Shown: positions 1-10,060 of the stretch, one piece after another
Position numbering within the stretch: position 1 is the first letter of the stretch
Layout of the letters: every line of letters starts with the position of its first letter
The notes under the pieces: generated by a model
The model's input: only the letters and a program-made list of their open reading frames with translations
The model's database searches: none
Told to the model about the DNA's origin: nothing
Made by a program: the position numbers and the translations under genes
From: Thermococcus barossii
Lineage (GTDB): Archaea > Methanobacteriota_B > Thermococci > Thermococcales > Thermococcaceae
DNA length: 64,000 bases
NCBI RefSeq assembly: GCF_002214465.1
Contig: NZ_CP015101.1
Location: 1,433,013-1,497,012 of the forward strand
Direction: 5' to 3'

Positions 1-273
1 GCGCAGGTCGGTGTAGACGAGGAGCTTTATGTCGAACTGGTCGTCGCGCTTCCTGCCGAGATCCACCAGCTCCCGGAAGGAGAGCTCCCTGTCACCGTCG
101 AAGACCCGTATCTTTCCTTTCTCCATCAGGTAGGCGGCCTCTATGAGAGACAGGAAGAGCTTCCCGTTCACGACCTCTCCAAAATAGCGCTTGTTGTAGA
201 ACTGGTTTATCGCCTTCTCGCGCTCGCTGAAGACCCTGTCGCCGCTGAGCTGAAAGACTATGGGTTCCTTCAA
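1..273 (-). CDS. endA: tRNA-splicing endonuclease EndA (partial, N-terminal part)
   Basis: Only the first ~91 codons are in the window; the gene runs off the left edge. The minus-strand reading gives KEPIVFQLSGDRVFSEREKA followed by YNKRYFGEVVNG and LFLSLIEAAYL, which I recognise as the N-terminal domain of archaeal tRNA-intron endonuclease. That enzyme cuts bulge-helix-bulge introns; the catalytic Tyr-His-Lys domain lies outside the window. I favour a TTG start at 273 overlapping the rimI stop (TTGA) after GGGAGGAA, but a GTG fifteen bases upstream is also in frame. It is cotranscribed with rimI. Confidence 0.85.
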   Translation of the reverse strand, partial: MKEPIVFQLSGDRVFSEREKAINQFYNKRYFGEVVNGKLFLSLIEAAYLMEKGKIRVFDGDRELSFRELVDLGRKRDDQFDIKLLVYTDLR

Positions 274-773
274 TTCCTCCCACCCCACTCCTCAGCGGGC
301 ATGAGCATGTAGTATGCATCCTCACCGTCGGCGTAGTAGCCGATTATGCGCTTTATCTTCCTGAAGCCAAAGCGTTCGTAGAGCTTTATGGCCCCTTCGT
401 TGCTCACACGAACCTCCAGGCCGATGTAGCGGGCGCCCTTCTTTATGAGCCTTTCGATTACCTCGCTCAGCAGGGCCGAACCTATGCCGCTTCCCCTGTA
501 GGCGGGATCAACGGCGATGCTCATTATGTGGCCTTCCAAGTCGGGCCTCAGGTAGGCCATGACGTAGCCGATTACCCTTCCCCGGTACTCGGCCACCAGG
601 AAAGTATCAGGGTTGTTCTCAAGGAACACCAGAAAAACGCCACGGGGGTACTGCTCCCTGAACGAGAGCCGCTCTATCCTGACGACATCGGGTATGTCGA
701 AGAGCTTCGCAGGTCTTATGACGACCATTGCCAGCGGAATCCTTCCGCCGGCTTCCCTCACGGACACGCTCAT
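270..773 (-). CDS. rimI: N-terminal acetyltransferase, RimI/Ard1 (GNAT) family
   Basis: A 167-residue GNAT protein with the acetyl-CoA binding segment VDPAYRGSGIGSALL (about residues 88-102) and the typical C-terminal YERFGF motif. Archaeal members acetylate protein N termini and are annotated as ribosomal-protein S18 alanine acetyltransferase homologues. The ATG at 773 lies about 25 bases from a TATA-like element (794-803), suggesting a leaderless mRNA; an internal Met at residue 16 is the alternative start. It is the first gene of a two-gene operon with endA. The family call is firm; the protein substrates are unknown. Confidence 0.9.
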   Translation of the reverse strand: MSVSVREAGGRIPLAMVVIRPAKLFDIPDVVRIERLSFREQYPRGVFLVFLENNPDTFLVAEYRGRVIGYVMAYLRPDLEGHIMSIAVDPAYRGSGIGSALLSEVIERLIKKGARYIGLEVRVSNEGAIKLYERFGFRKIKRIIGYYADGEDAYYMLMPAEEWGGRN

Positions 774-791
774 GTTATAACCTACGCACCA

Positions 792-804
792 AAGCTTTTA
801 AGAC
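792..804. promoter_or_regulatory. Shared TATA region of rimI (minus) and the C/D sRNA (plus)
   Basis: The sequence agcttttaaga reads as a TATA-like element on both strands. On the minus strand it sits about 25 bases before the rimI ATG, and on the plus strand about 30-35 bases before the sRNA. Assignment is by position only. Confidence 0.4.
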
Positions 805-833
805 TTGAGGAGAACTCCGTCGGGGGTGGCCAC

Positions 834-896
834 CCCCCGTGATGAGCACTCTCGAACCTGACGGCGGGATGATGACCGGATTCCTGGCTGATTCTC
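834..896 (+). ncRNA. C/D box sRNA (2'-O-methylation guide)
   Basis: In the rimI-herA spacer all four boxes appear in order: C box GTGATGA (839-845), 12-nt guide (846-857), D' box CTGA (858-861), C' box ATGATGA (869-875), 12-nt guide (876-887), D box CTGA (888-891). Both guides are exactly 12 nt, as in archaeal C/D sRNAs, which assemble with L7Ae, Nop5 and fibrillarin. By the N-plus-five rule the D guide would methylate the fifth base of CCAGGAATCCGG, and the D' guide the fifth base of GTTCGAGAGTGC. I could not assign the target RNAs. The ends given are approximate; I see no terminal stem. Confidence 0.85.
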
Positions 897-913
897 CCCC
901 CTACTTTCCGGAG

Positions 914-927
914 TAAAGTTTAAAGCC
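914..927 (+). promoter_or_regulatory. herA operon promoter (TATA)
   Basis: The element aagtttaaagccc lies 35-45 bases before the herA ATG, immediately downstream of the sRNA. The RBS GGTGATGTT directly precedes the ATG at 960. Confidence 0.5.
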
Positions 928-959
928 CCCGAAAACCAAGTCAACCGATAGGTGATGTT

Positions 960-2729
960 ATGCGCATAGCCGAAGACCTCAACGATCCGGTTGGAATCGT
1001 GACCGGTGAAGCCACTGTTAACTCATTCCAGTTCTACGCTCATCCCGATAGCGACCTCAAGTTTGGGGACTTCGTCGTTGCAAGACTGTGCAAGGAGGCA
1101 AAGGAAAGGGACTGCCGCTGGGGGGAGGACGTCGAGTGGATTATCGGCACCATCAGGGGAATAAAGAACATCAACTGGCTCCTCAGCGAGGGGAAGAGCA
1201 CCTTCGCCTCCCTCGACCTTGACCTCAGGGAGTACGGTGAGAGCATAGGGGAAAACGAGGCCCTCATAGTCACCGTCCACGTGCTGGGGAAGGTGGAGTT
1301 CAGGGGTGAGAGGGCCGAGATAGTTCCGAACCGCGTCCCAGTCCCCAACGGAAACAGGGTCTACATAGCCAGCTCCGACCTCCTCAGGGCCATTTACTAC
1401 GGTGGAGACGGCTTCATTGAGGTTGGAACCCTCCTCCTGAGGGAGGACGTGCCGATATACCTCAACGCCGACGAGCTGGTTTCGCGGCACTTCGCGGTTC
1501 TGGCGGTGACCGGAGCGGGCAAGAGCAACACCGTGTCGGTAATGCTCTGGAAGATGGTTGAGGAGCTGAGGGGTACCGTGATAGTTCTCGATCCCCACGG
1601 GGATTACATGCGCCTGAGCCTTCCGGGAACGGGGACGAGGTACGTCAACCTGATAGAGGCGAGGATACAGCCCGAAACGATGGACGGGGAGGAGCTGGCT
1701 GACCTCATGGAGATACAGAGCAACGCCACGATACAGCGCTCCTACCTCCTGCGCGCATGGGACACGGTTCTCCACGAGAACCCCAACCTGGGGGGAAGGG
1801 AGATAGTCAAGGCTGTCCTCGACCTCCTCCAGAACTGGGTGGCCAACGCTGGGGGAAGTTACTGGGACCCCCACGCGAACAAGTACCGCGACCTCGGCGA
1901 GATAAAGGCAACGGAGAGGGAGACCATAACGAGGCTCACCATGAAGATATCCCGCTTCCTCAGGAACTACGGCCACCTGCTCTCGGGGGAGGACATAGTG
2001 GCATCCATTAGGGCGGGGATGGTGAACGTCATAGACCTCGGCCCCCTCGACGAGGGACAGATGAAGCTCGTCGCGGCTAAGCTCCTCGAAAAGATGTTCG
2101 AGACGAGGATGGACTATGAGAAGGCCAGGAAGAGGCTCGAATACCTCAGGAGAAAGTACGGAACCAGAATCTCGGCGGTTTCGGAGGAGGTTAAGGAGCT
2201 TGAGGAGTTCATTCGCTCGGTCGAGACGAGCTACCCCGCGCTCTCGGAGCCCATACTCATAATAGTGGAGGAGGCCCACATCTTCGCACCCCACGGTGAG
2301 AAGGGTGGAACCGTTAGGATACTGGGAAGGATCGCGCGCGAGGGAAGGAAGTTCGGCGTCGGGATGGGGCTGGTGTCCCAGAGGCCCAGCAGGCTCAGCG
2401 AGGACGTGCTCAGCCAGACGAACACCAAGATCATCATGCGCATAGTCAACCCCAACGACCAGAACTACGTCATAAAGGCCAGCGAACAGCTCAGCGGCGA
2501 GCTCATGAGCGACATCGCGGGTCTCGGCAAGGGCGAGGCCGTGATAGTCGGCCAGGCCATAAGCCTACCGGCCCTCGTGAAGGTCTACAACTTCAAGGAG
2601 CTCGGCGGGGACTACGGCGGTGAGGACATAGGCGTCGTGAGGCGCTGGAGGGAAAGGGCGGAGCGAGAAAAGGCAGAGGAGAGGAAGGAGGAGCTCTACG
2701 AGGAGGAGGGCATAGAGCTGGACTTCTGA
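960..2729 (+). CDS. herA: DNA double-strand break repair helicase HerA
   Basis: A 589-residue hexameric FtsK/HerA-type ATPase that translocates DNA during end resection together with NurA. It has an N-terminal HAS-barrel region, Walker [10 protein letters not shown] near residues 183-191, the Walker-B-like segment [14 protein letters not shown] near 431-445, and a sensor/arginine-finger region [20 protein letters not shown]. It is the first gene of herA-mre11-rad50-nurA, with 9 bp to mre11. This is the standard archaeal homologous-recombination operon, and length and motifs are typical. Confidence 0.97.
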   Translation: MRIAEDLNDPVGIVTGEATVNSFQFYAHPDSDLKFGDFVVARLCKEAKERDCRWGEDVEWIIGTIRGIKNINWLLSEGKSTFASLDLDLREYGESIGENEALIVTVHVLGKVEFRGERAEIVPNRVPVPNGNRVYIASSDLLRAIYYGGDGFIEVGTLLLREDVPIYLNADELVSRHFAVLAVTGAGKSNTVSVMLWKMVEELRGTVIVLDPHGDYMRLSLPGTGTRYVNLIEARIQPETMDGEELADLMEIQSNATIQRSYLLRAWDTVLHENPNLGGREIVKAVLDLLQNWVANAGGSYWDPHANKYRDLGEIKATERETITRLTMKISRFLRNYGHLLSGEDIVASIRAGMVNVIDLGPLDEGQMKLVAAKLLEKMFETRMDYEKARKRLEYLRRKYGTRISAVSEEVKELEEFIRSVETSYPALSEPILIIVEEAHIFAPHGEKGGTVRILGRIAREGRKFGVGMGLVSQRPSRLSEDVLSQTNTKIIMRIVNPNDQNYVIKASEQLSGELMSDIAGLGKGEAVIVGQAISLPALVKVYNFKELGGDYGGEDIGVVRRWRERAEREKAEERKEELYEEEGIELDF

Positions 2730-2738
2730 GGTGTTAGC

Positions 2739-4049
2739 ATGAAGTTCGCCCACATGGCAGACGTTCACCTGGGCTTCGAGCAGTACCGCCTCCCCTACAG
2801 GGCGGAGGAGTTCGCCCAGGCATTCAGGGAGGCGATGGAGAGGGCGGTGGGGGAGAAGGTCGACTTCATCCTCATAGCCGGCGACCTGTTTCACTCAAGC
2901 CGGCCCAGCCCGGAGACCATAAAGACGGCCATAGAGATACTTGAGATCCCGAAGAGAGAGGGAATCCCCGTCTTTGCCATAGAGGGAAACCACGACAGAA
3001 CCCAGAGGAGGATTTCGGCGTACCACCTCCTTGAGGGACTCGGACTGCTCCACCTCGTCGGCCTGAGGGAGGAGAAGGTCGAGAACGAGTACCTAACGAG
3101 CGAGAGGCTTGGTGGCAAGTACCTCGTCAAGGGCGTCGTTGAGGGCGGAAAAACCGTCGAGATACACGGGCTGAAGTACATGAGCGCGGCCTGGCTCGAG
3201 CGCAACCGCCTCTCGGAAATCTTCAGGCCGGAAGGGGACGCCATCCTCATGCTCCACCAGGGAATAAAGGAGCTCATAGAGAAGATGATGGGAATAATCC
3301 CGGAGAGCCAGCGCGACTACTTCGAGCTGAGGATGGAGGATCTGCCCAGGGGTTACCTGTACTACGCCCTCGGCCACATCCACAGGGAGTTTGTCACCAG
3401 CTACGACATAGGGACGCTCGTCTACCCCGGCTCGCTCCAGCGCTGGGATTTCGGGGACTACGAGATGAGGTACCGCTGGAACGGGAGGAGCTTCATCCCC
3501 GAGGCCGGCACGAGGAAGGGCTTCTACATAGTCGAGGACTGGAGGCCGAGGTTCATCGAGCTCAAGGTGAGGCCATTCATAGACATCAAGCTGAGGGCTG
3601 ACGAGGAAACCGCAAAGAGGGAGTTGAAGCGTCTGAGAAGCAAGATACCACGGGAGGCCTTCGTGAGACTCGACCTGCGCTGGGAAAAGCCCTACGAGGT
3701 TTCTCACTTCCAGGAAATCCTCGATGTCAAGTACCTCTACCTGAGAACGCGCTTCGAGAGGAAGCTCAAGTCCCCCGGCGGCGAAGGGGCGCTAAAGCCG
3801 TCGGACTACTTCACCCCGATAGAGCTGAGGGCGATAGAGCTTGCGGGAGAGAAGAAGTTCGAGGCCGTCGAGGAGGTAGTCGAGCTGTTCCTGAGCGGGT
3901 GGGAAGAGGAAAAGCCCAAGAAGGACGAAGAGCCAGCGTCCTCTGAGAAGGAGGAAAAGCCCGGAAAGGTTCGGGAGACGAAGAAGGCCAAGCCAAAGGG
4001 CAAACCAACCAACCTTCTCGCCTGGATCGGTGGTGGAGATGAGGATTGA
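2739..4049 (+). CDS. mre11: DNA repair exonuclease Mre11
   Basis: A 436-residue calcineurin-like phosphoesterase; with Rad50 it forms the nuclease complex that processes DNA ends. Metal-binding motifs are in order: MADVHLG (residues 6-12), AGDLFHSS (about 47-54), EGNHDR (about 82-87), LMLHQGI and ALGHIHREF. The C-terminal ~50 residues are a Lys/Glu/Pro-rich tail, a likely flexible or Rad50-binding segment. The RBS GAGGTGTTAGC precedes the ATG. The 3' end overlaps rad50, consistent with coupled synthesis of the two subunits. Confidence 0.97.
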   Translation: MKFAHMADVHLGFEQYRLPYRAEEFAQAFREAMERAVGEKVDFILIAGDLFHSSRPSPETIKTAIEILEIPKREGIPVFAIEGNHDRTQRRISAYHLLEGLGLLHLVGLREEKVENEYLTSERLGGKYLVKGVVEGGKTVEIHGLKYMSAAWLERNRLSEIFRPEGDAILMLHQGIKELIEKMMGIIPESQRDYFELRMEDLPRGYLYYALGHIHREFVTSYDIGTLVYPGSLQRWDFGDYEMRYRWNGRSFIPEAGTRKGFYIVEDWRPRFIELKVRPFIDIKLRADEETAKRELKRLRSKIPREAFVRLDLRWEKPYEVSHFQEILDVKYLYLRTRFERKLKSPGGEGALKPSDYFTPIELRAIELAGEKKFEAVEEVVELFLSGWEEEKPKKDEEPASSEKEEKPGKVRETKKAKPKGKPTNLLAWIGGGDED

Positions 4050-6696
4050 GAAGCTCATAATCAAGGACTTCCGTTCCCACAGGCTCACGAAGGTCAGCTT
4101 CACGAGCGGGATAAACCTCATAGTCGGTCAGAACGGCTCGGGGAAGAGCTCACTCCTCGATGCCCTTCTCGTTGGTCTCTACTGGCCGAGCAAGCCTAAG
4201 GACCTCAAAAAGGAGGACATACTCAGGGTCGACGGCCAGTCCACGGAGATAACGGTGTTCTTCGAGAAGGACGGGATCAGCTACCAGCTCCACCGGAACA
4301 TAACCCGCGGGGTGGCCTTTGCAAAGTACCACGACGGGAGCTCCTGGAAGCACGCCACCGAGACGAGCCAGAAGGCCGTGAGGGACTGGATGGAGAAGCT
4401 CGTTCCGTACGACGTGTTCCTCAACGCGATCTACATCCGCCAGGGAGAGATAGACGCCATCCTTGAGAGCGACGAGAGCAGGGAGAAAGTCGTCAGGCAG
4501 GTTCTCGGCCTCGACAAGTACGAGAACGCCTACAAGAACCTCCTGGAAGTCCGGAAGGAAATCGAACAAAGGATAAAATCAATAGAGGACTACCTGAAGA
4601 GCACGGAAAATCTCGACGAGCTGATCGGGGAGATGGAAAAGGAGCTCTCGGGCGCCCTCAGGGAGATAAACGAGCTTTCACCCCAGATTCCAAAGCTGGA
4701 GAGGGAGCTTGAAAGAGTTGAGAAAAAGCTCGGGGAACTCGATGAGCTGGAGAAAAGCCTGAACTCCCTCCGGCTTGAGATTAAAGAGCGGGAGGGCAAC
4801 AGGAAGAGACTCGAAACCAGGGTTGAGGGTCTGGAAAAGCGCATCGCCGAGGGCGAGGAACGCCTGCACGAGCTGGAGGAGAAGGTGAGGGAGTTCAACG
4901 AGCTCAGGGAGAAGGCGGAGCTCTATCTCAGGCTCTCAAACTTCAGAAAGAGATACACCGACGAGAAGGCGAGAAACGAGAAGCTCGCCGAGAACTACAG
5001 GGCGCAGATTGAGGCGATAGATGAGCGCCTCGCCGAACTGAGTGAACTGGAGAAGCGCCTGGGGGAGCTGGAAAAGGAGAAGAAGGAGCTCGAAAGGAAA
5101 CTCCGGAGACTTGAAAAGGACGCCAAGGCATACGAGGATGCCAGGTCCATCTCGTCCCAGCTTGAGGGCCTCAAAAAACGTCTTAAGCTTTCCAGGGAAG
5201 AGATAGGAGACCTGGCCAAGGAGATCGAGGACGCGAGGAAGAGGAAAGAGGAGATACAGAGGGAGCTGGAGGAGATAAACGAAGAACGCGGAGGCCTGAA
5301 AAACCGGGTCAAGGAGAGGAACAGGGCCATAATGGAGCTGAAGAAGGCGAAGGGCAAGTGTCCCGTCTGCGGCAGGAAGCTGACCGAGAAGCACCGTAAG
5401 GAGATAATCGAGAAGTACCAGGCCGAGCTCAAGGAGGTCTCCCTGTCTCTGAAGGAGCTCGACGAGAGGGAGAGAAAGCTCAGGGGTGAGCTCGTCAGGA
5501 TAGAGAAGGTTCTGAAGAGGGAGCGCGAGCTGATAGCCGCAAAAGAGCTCCTGGACCAGATATCCGGCCTGGAGGAGAGGCTGAAGGAGTACGACCTTGA
5601 GAAGCTCGGGAAGAGGGCGGAGGAATACGAGAGGGTGAAGGGCGAGCTGAACAGACTCGAAGGTGAGCTGGAAAGCGCCAGGACGGAGCTTGAAAAGGTG
5701 AAGGCCCTCGAAAAGAAGAGGACTCTCACGGAGGGGAAGCTCAGATCCGTTGAGGAAAAGCTCAGGAAGCTCGATGACGAGCTCCGGGAAATGGGCTTCT
5801 CTGGGATGGAGGAGCTTGACGAAAAACTTGCCGGCCTTGAACCGACCTACAGGCGCTACCTCGAACTGAAGGGGGCGGAAAGCGAGCTCCAGAGGGAAAG
5901 GAAGAACCTGGAAAGGCTCAGGACGGAACTGGAAGGCGTGAAGAGGGAGCTGGACGAGGAGAACAGGACGCTGAAAAGGCTCACGGAAGCGCTGGCAGAG
6001 AAGGAGAGGCTCTACAGCAGGGAGGAGCACGAGAGGACCAGGGAGGCGTTTACATCGCTCAGGGAGGAGCTGGCCGGGAAGAGGGCCCGGCTGGAGGCCC
6101 TTGAGAGGAAGCGCGACGAGACAATGGAGAACCTCGGGAAGCTGAGGGAGGAGAAGGAACGCAGGAGAGAGAAGGCGAGGGAACTTGACGAGCTCAGAAA
6201 GGCCCGCGAGAGGGTTCAGGAGCTCCGCGAAAAGGTGCGGCGCTACAAGGCCATGCTCAAGGAAGGCGCGCTGGCGAGGGTCGGGGACATAGCCAGCGAG
6301 ATATTCGAAGAGCTGACCGAGGAGAAGTACTCGGGGGTCACCGTGAAGGCCGAGGAGAACAGGATAAGGCTCGGGGTGCTCTACAACGGCAGGGAATACG
6401 GGCTCGGGTTCCTCAGCGGTGGGGAGAGGATAGCCCTCGGCCTGGCGTTCCGCCTGGCGCTGTCGCTCTACCTGGCCGGGGAGATAAGCCTCCTCATCCT
6501 GGACGAGCCGACGCCGTACCTCGACGACGAGAGAAGGAGAAGGCTCGTGGACATAATGCAGCGCTACCTGAGGAAGATACCGCAGGTCATAGTCGTTTCA
6601 CACGATGAGGAGCTGAAGGACGCCGCCGACCGCGTGATAAGGGTCAGCCTTGAGAACGGCGTTTCGGTGGTCAAGGAAGTCGAGCTGGGGGTGTGA
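4039..6696 (+). CDS. rad50: DNA double-strand break repair ATPase Rad50
   Basis: An SMC-like ATPase of 885 residues: Walker A GQNGSGKSS near residue 30, long coiled-coil arms, zinc hook KCPVCGRK near residues 440-447 at the apex, ABC signature FLSGGERIALG, and Walker B LLILDEPTPYLD near the C terminus. Zinc-hook dimerisation tethers DNA ends. I chose ATG 4039 (MRIEKLIIKDFRSH) because GGTGGTGG sits just before it; in-frame GTG codons at 4030 and 4033 are alternatives. It overlaps mre11 by 11 bp. Confidence 0.96.
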   Translation: MRIEKLIIKDFRSHRLTKVSFTSGINLIVGQNGSGKSSLLDALLVGLYWPSKPKDLKKEDILRVDGQSTEITVFFEKDGISYQLHRNITRGVAFAKYHDGSSWKHATETSQKAVRDWMEKLVPYDVFLNAIYIRQGEIDAILESDESREKVVRQVLGLDKYENAYKNLLEVRKEIEQRIKSIEDYLKSTENLDELIGEMEKELSGALREINELSPQIPKLERELERVEKKLGELDELEKSLNSLRLEIKEREGNRKRLETRVEGLEKRIAEGEERLHELEEKVREFNELREKAELYLRLSNFRKRYTDEKARNEKLAENYRAQIEAIDERLAELSELEKRLGELEKEKKELERKLRRLEKDAKAYEDARSISSQLEGLKKRLKLSREEIGDLAKEIEDARKRKEEIQRELEEINEERGGLKNRVKERNRAIMELKKAKGKCPVCGRKLTEKHRKEIIEKYQAELKEVSLSLKELDERERKLRGELVRIEKVLKRERELIAAKELLDQISGLEERLKEYDLEKLGKRAEEYERVKGELNRLEGELESARTELEKVKALEKKRTLTEGKLRSVEEKLRKLDDELREMGFSGMEELDEKLAGLEPTYRRYLELKGAESELQRERKNLERLRTELEGVKRELDEENRTLKRLTEALAEKERLYSREEHERTREAFTSLREELAGKRARLEALERKRDETMENLGKLREEKERRREKARELDELRKARERVQELREKVRRYKAMLKEGALARVGDIASEIFEELTEEKYSGVTVKAEENRIRLGVLYNGREYGLGFLSGGERIALGLAFRLALSLYLAGEISLLILDEPTPYLDDERRRRLVDIMQRYLRKIPQVIVVSHDEELKDAADRVIRVSLENGVSVVKEVELGV

Positions 6697-6699
6697 GCG

Positions 6700-8010
6700 T
6701 TGGGGTACAGGCTGATAGACAGGGCCAGCGTTGACAGGATAAAGGAGATGCTCCAGAGGGGCTACGCGGAGGCCCAGGGGAAGCTCAGGGAAATCGAGTG
6801 GCGCGAACTTCCAGAGAGGAGGAAGAGCAGGGTCTATGCCATCGACGGAAGCCAGGGAAAGCAGAGGCTCAGCGGAACCATCTTCTACGCGGTTTCCAGC
6901 TACGCTTTCGGCAACGGCCCGGCCTACAGGCTGGTATACACCAACGCCATGCTGTACAACCAGGGCATCTCCGACCAGATCATAAGGCTCCAGATGGAGA
7001 CTCTGGAGAACAAGCTGGGCTTTCTGGCGGCCAAGCTCGGGAACGTTGACTACGTCATGATGGACGGAACGCTCACCGGCTCGCTCACCAGGCCACCGGT
7101 TTATCCCGAGAGCGTAAGGGGGATAACCACCATAAAGAGCGTCCTCGGGGAGGAGCGCCTTGAGGAGCTCATGGAGCGCTTCATTGAAGAGCTGGGCGAG
7201 CACTACGATGAGCTCGAAAGAAAGCTGAGGGCCGGCAACAGGGTAAACGGCGATGTAATCCTGGCCGACAAGGTTCTTGAGGACTACGCCGAGTACTACA
7301 CTGCCATGGAAGGGAGGGAAATCGTCAACTACGACGGTGCCTTCAGGGAAATCAGGAAGGCCCTCAAAGAGGAGGACACCGTGAGGGCCACCGAGATACT
7401 GGAGAACCTCGAAGAGTACGCCGAAAGCAAGCGCCTCTCCATCGACGACGCTAGAAACGCGGTTCACGTCGTCCTGGGCTACCTGGAGTACCTGTACTCG
7501 CTTGAGATGCTCCTGCAGTTGAACCTCGTTTACGTCGCGAAGAGCTTCTACAACAGGAAGCTGACCCAGAAGCTCGGTGTGGACATCGTTGACGTGCCCT
7601 ACCTCGACGCGTACCTCAGAAAGACCTACGGCGAGGAGAGAGCTGGCTATTACGTGATAACCCAGGGAGGAAAGGCGATAAGCCACAGGATGCCCCGTGT
7701 TCTGAGGAAAAGCTTCCCGAGGGTGGAGCACTACATCGAGAACGGCGTTCCCATGGCCTACATCCGCACCATGAAGGGCGGCATCATATACCTCCTCCAG
7801 AGCAACAGGACGATAGACAACGACCTGCTGGCGGAGATACTCTGGCACGAGGGGAACGGCTACTTCAGGCCTCTCCAGAGGGCCCACGAGGGTGTGAAAA
7901 TCGAGAAGAAGGCCTTTGAGGCGGAGCTGAATGCCCTGCTCAACATAATAAAGGCCGAAACCCCCGAACTGAGGGTCTTCCTGAAGTACGGAAGGAGTCC
8001 ACTGGAGTAA
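6700..8010 (+). CDS. nurA: 5'-3' nuclease NurA
   Basis: A 436-residue NurA nuclease that works with HerA to produce 3' single-stranded tails. Acidic metal-binding motifs AIDGSQ (Asp about residue 48) and [12 protein letters not shown] (Asp about 121) are visible, with the later conserved ISHRMPR and MAYIR segments. The start is a TTG at 6700, preceded by GGGGGTG and 3 bp after the rad50 stop; no ATG is available near the expected N terminus. Last gene of the repair operon. It faces the next gene across only 10 bp. Confidence 0.95.
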   Translation: MGYRLIDRASVDRIKEMLQRGYAEAQGKLREIEWRELPERRKSRVYAIDGSQGKQRLSGTIFYAVSSYAFGNGPAYRLVYTNAMLYNQGISDQIIRLQMETLENKLGFLAAKLGNVDYVMMDGTLTGSLTRPPVYPESVRGITTIKSVLGEERLEELMERFIEELGEHYDELERKLRAGNRVNGDVILADKVLEDYAEYYTAMEGREIVNYDGAFREIRKALKEEDTVRATEILENLEEYAESKRLSIDDARNAVHVVLGYLEYLYSLEMLLQLNLVYVAKSFYNRKLTQKLGVDIVDVPYLDAYLRKTYGEERAGYYVITQGGKAISHRMPRVLRKSFPRVEHYIENGVPMAYIRTMKGGIIYLLQSNRTIDNDLLAEILWHEGNGYFRPLQRAHEGVKIEKKAFEAELNALLNIIKAETPELRVFLKYGRSPLE

Positions 8011-8020
8011 AAAAGAGAGC

Positions 8021-9973
8021 TCAGGAAACCGAGGCAGTGAAGGTCGCGAGGATTCTGATGTACTGCTTGTCAAGGCCGTTCATGTAGCCCCTTGTCTTTC
8101 TTCCCGTCTGCCACCTGTCCTGCCCGGCAAGAACCACGACCACCTGTCCCTCGGTCCAGACGTTGGTTTTGATGAACATTCCCCTTTCTCCCGTTCTTAC
8201 CGCGTTCTGTTCGTTCGGACTGAGAACCTGACGAACGTAGCCGCCAACGCCGTCGTAGGCGTCGGGACCCCCAAGGATTATGACTATCTTTGAGTTCCGG
8301 TAGGCCTCGAAATCGTCGGCCGTGACGTGCCTCACAGAGAGGCCAAGTGCACCGAGGTGTGCCGCCAGCAGATTGCCCTTGATGCCCCAGTCTATGTCGT
8401 TGGCCAGGATAACTACCTCGGGCATCTGGACAGGCTCATAGTTCAGAACCCAGTCAACCAGCTTCCTGAGAACTGAAAGTTCCTCCGTACTACCGGCCTC
8501 AAGCTCAACGGAGCTGTAGACCGCGCGGTAGTCGCCCTCCATGGCAAGTATTCCGCCGCTGTAGTCGCTGGTGCGGGCCAGTAGCATCGGCGCATAACCT
8601 TTCAGGGCATGGAGGAGCCTGATGCGTTCGAGAAGTCCCCTCTCAACTGCAAGCTCCACCTTAAGACCGTCGTGAGTCATCACAACGCCCTTATCCGTAA
8701 CCTCCATGGAGAAAACTACCTCCGGGAGCACCATTGATGCGGAGAGCGAGAAGTTGAACTGCACACCGGTGAGGTTCTTGATGGACTCACCCATCTCCCG
8801 CATTCTGAGGCCGTTCTCCGCGGCGAAGCGTGAAACACTCCTCTTGGCTATGCCGAAGTGAGTGGACGAGAGTACGTACTGCCATCCAACCGTTGAGTAC
8901 GTGCCAACGTCAACGGTGCCTCCGTTGAAGGGTCCCCTCTCTGAGAGCACGAGGGAATAGCCTGTGCCTATGAAGGGAACCATGACCGAGGCCCGGGTAA
9001 GGTTGAGCCCGTCCTTGGCCGCGCCTGCCATGATCAGCGGGTCTAAACCGAGAAGTCCCGCTATACCCGGCGAGCCGTCTACACTCCCGATGTGCTGCGG
9101 GTTGGTGGCGTCAAAGAGCGTTCCGGAGGTGACCACGAGGCCGGCGTGGTGCGTCTCAAGGTAGTCCCTGAGGGCCGATATCTGGTCCTTGGAGAGGCCC
9201 CACTCAGGAAGCCAGAGGTTCGAGAGCACCACCGCCTGAGGCTGGAATTCCCTCAGAGCCTCGGAAAGCTCATCAGGAGAGACTATTCTTATGTTGTAGT
9301 ACTTGGCAAGGTCCCCCCAGTTGTGTTCGGTGAGCATCCAGGGCTTAAGCTTGAGCAGGGGCTCGGCAACTGCCTCAAAGTCCGAGAGGTTGTAGTGGTA
9401 AAAGCTCCCAGAGACATTGAACTGGATCACCAGCGAATCCAGGGACTTCTCAAATGCCATGGCCTCAACGGATGGGTCAACTATGAGAACCTTCGGACCT
9501 CCGGGGTTGGCAACGTAGTAGGAGTAAACCGGGCTGTAAGAGGTGTGCCCCTCTACGTCAGTGACGGCTATCTTGAACTCTATCCTGCTTCCGGGTGGCG
9601 CCCCCGGTAGGTTTATCTTGCGGTAGAAGACGTAAAAGTTCTGGCTCTCGCCGTAGAAGCGGTGTATTATTGACTGGTAGAGGGACCAGTTCTCACCGGC
9701 CGCTGCGGTTCTGACGTAGGCGGGCTTCCAGTCACCACCGTCTATCCGGTAGTACGCCTCAACCTTCCCCTTGCCCGTCGTGACTCCAAAATCGTCCGCT
9801 ATGTAGAAGTACACGGTGAACTCCTCGTAGGGACCAATCACGAAATCCCTGGGGATATTGCCAACGATTATTATAGGCGGCCGGAGTTCGGAGACTATCA
9901 CAGCCGAGGAAGCCGGTGGGAGGAGCATACCGAATAGCAGCAGTATTGCAAAAACCGCTTTGAGTTTATTCAT
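8021..9973 (-). CDS. Secreted protein of 650 residues with S-layer-like C terminus
   Basis: Not a gene family I can name. It has a clear signal peptide (MNKLKAVFAILLLFGMLLPP, then ASSA). Residues ~30-165 look like a beta-rich domain of the kind found in cell-surface proteins. The middle (VVLSNLWLPEWG, GLVVTSGTLFDATN) resembles a Rossmann-like or amidotransferase-type fold. The C-terminal ~130 residues (VIILGGPDAYDGVG, VVVVLAGQDRWQTG) resemble repeated alpha/beta modules of archaeal S-layer-type proteins. The RBS GGTGAGGAT supports ATG 9973. It is transcribed divergently from the BtuC-like permease; whether they are functionally linked is unknown. Confidence 0.6.
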   Translation of the reverse strand: MNKLKAVFAILLLFGMLLPPASSAVIVSELRPPIIIVGNIPRDFVIGPYEEFTVYFYIADDFGVTTGKGKVEAYYRIDGGDWKPAYVRTAAAGENWSLYQSIIHRFYGESQNFYVFYRKINLPGAPPGSRIEFKIAVTDVEGHTSYSPVYSYYVANPGGPKVLIVDPSVEAMAFEKSLDSLVIQFNVSGSFYHYNLSDFEAVAEPLLKLKPWMLTEHNWGDLAKYYNIRIVSPDELSEALREFQPQAVVLSNLWLPEWGLSKDQISALRDYLETHHAGLVVTSGTLFDATNPQHIGSVDGSPGIAGLLGLDPLIMAGAAKDGLNLTRASVMVPFIGTGYSLVLSERGPFNGGTVDVGTYSTVGWQYVLSSTHFGIAKRSVSRFAAENGLRMREMGESIKNLTGVQFNFSLSASMVLPEVVFSMEVTDKGVVMTHDGLKVELAVERGLLERIRLLHALKGYAPMLLARTSDYSGGILAMEGDYRAVYSSVELEAGSTEELSVLRKLVDWVLNYEPVQMPEVVILANDIDWGIKGNLLAAHLGALGLSVRHVTADDFEAYRNSKIVIILGGPDAYDGVGGYVRQVLSPNEQNAVRTGERGMFIKTNVWTEGQVVVVLAGQDRWQTGRKTRGYMNGLDKQYIRILATFTASVS

Positions 9974-10060
9974 CGTATCCTCACCAACATAAGGTAACGC
10001 TTCCGAACTATTTATATTTAGCCCGAAAGATTTAAACGCCTGGACAAATAATCCACTGCC

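Noticed and set aside
1023-2294. A long open frame antisense to herA; similar long antisense frames lie opposite nurA (6598-8073), rad50 and several other genes.
   Set aside because: They follow from GC-rich third codon positions, have no RBS or recognisable domain, and lie wholly opposite well-identified genes.
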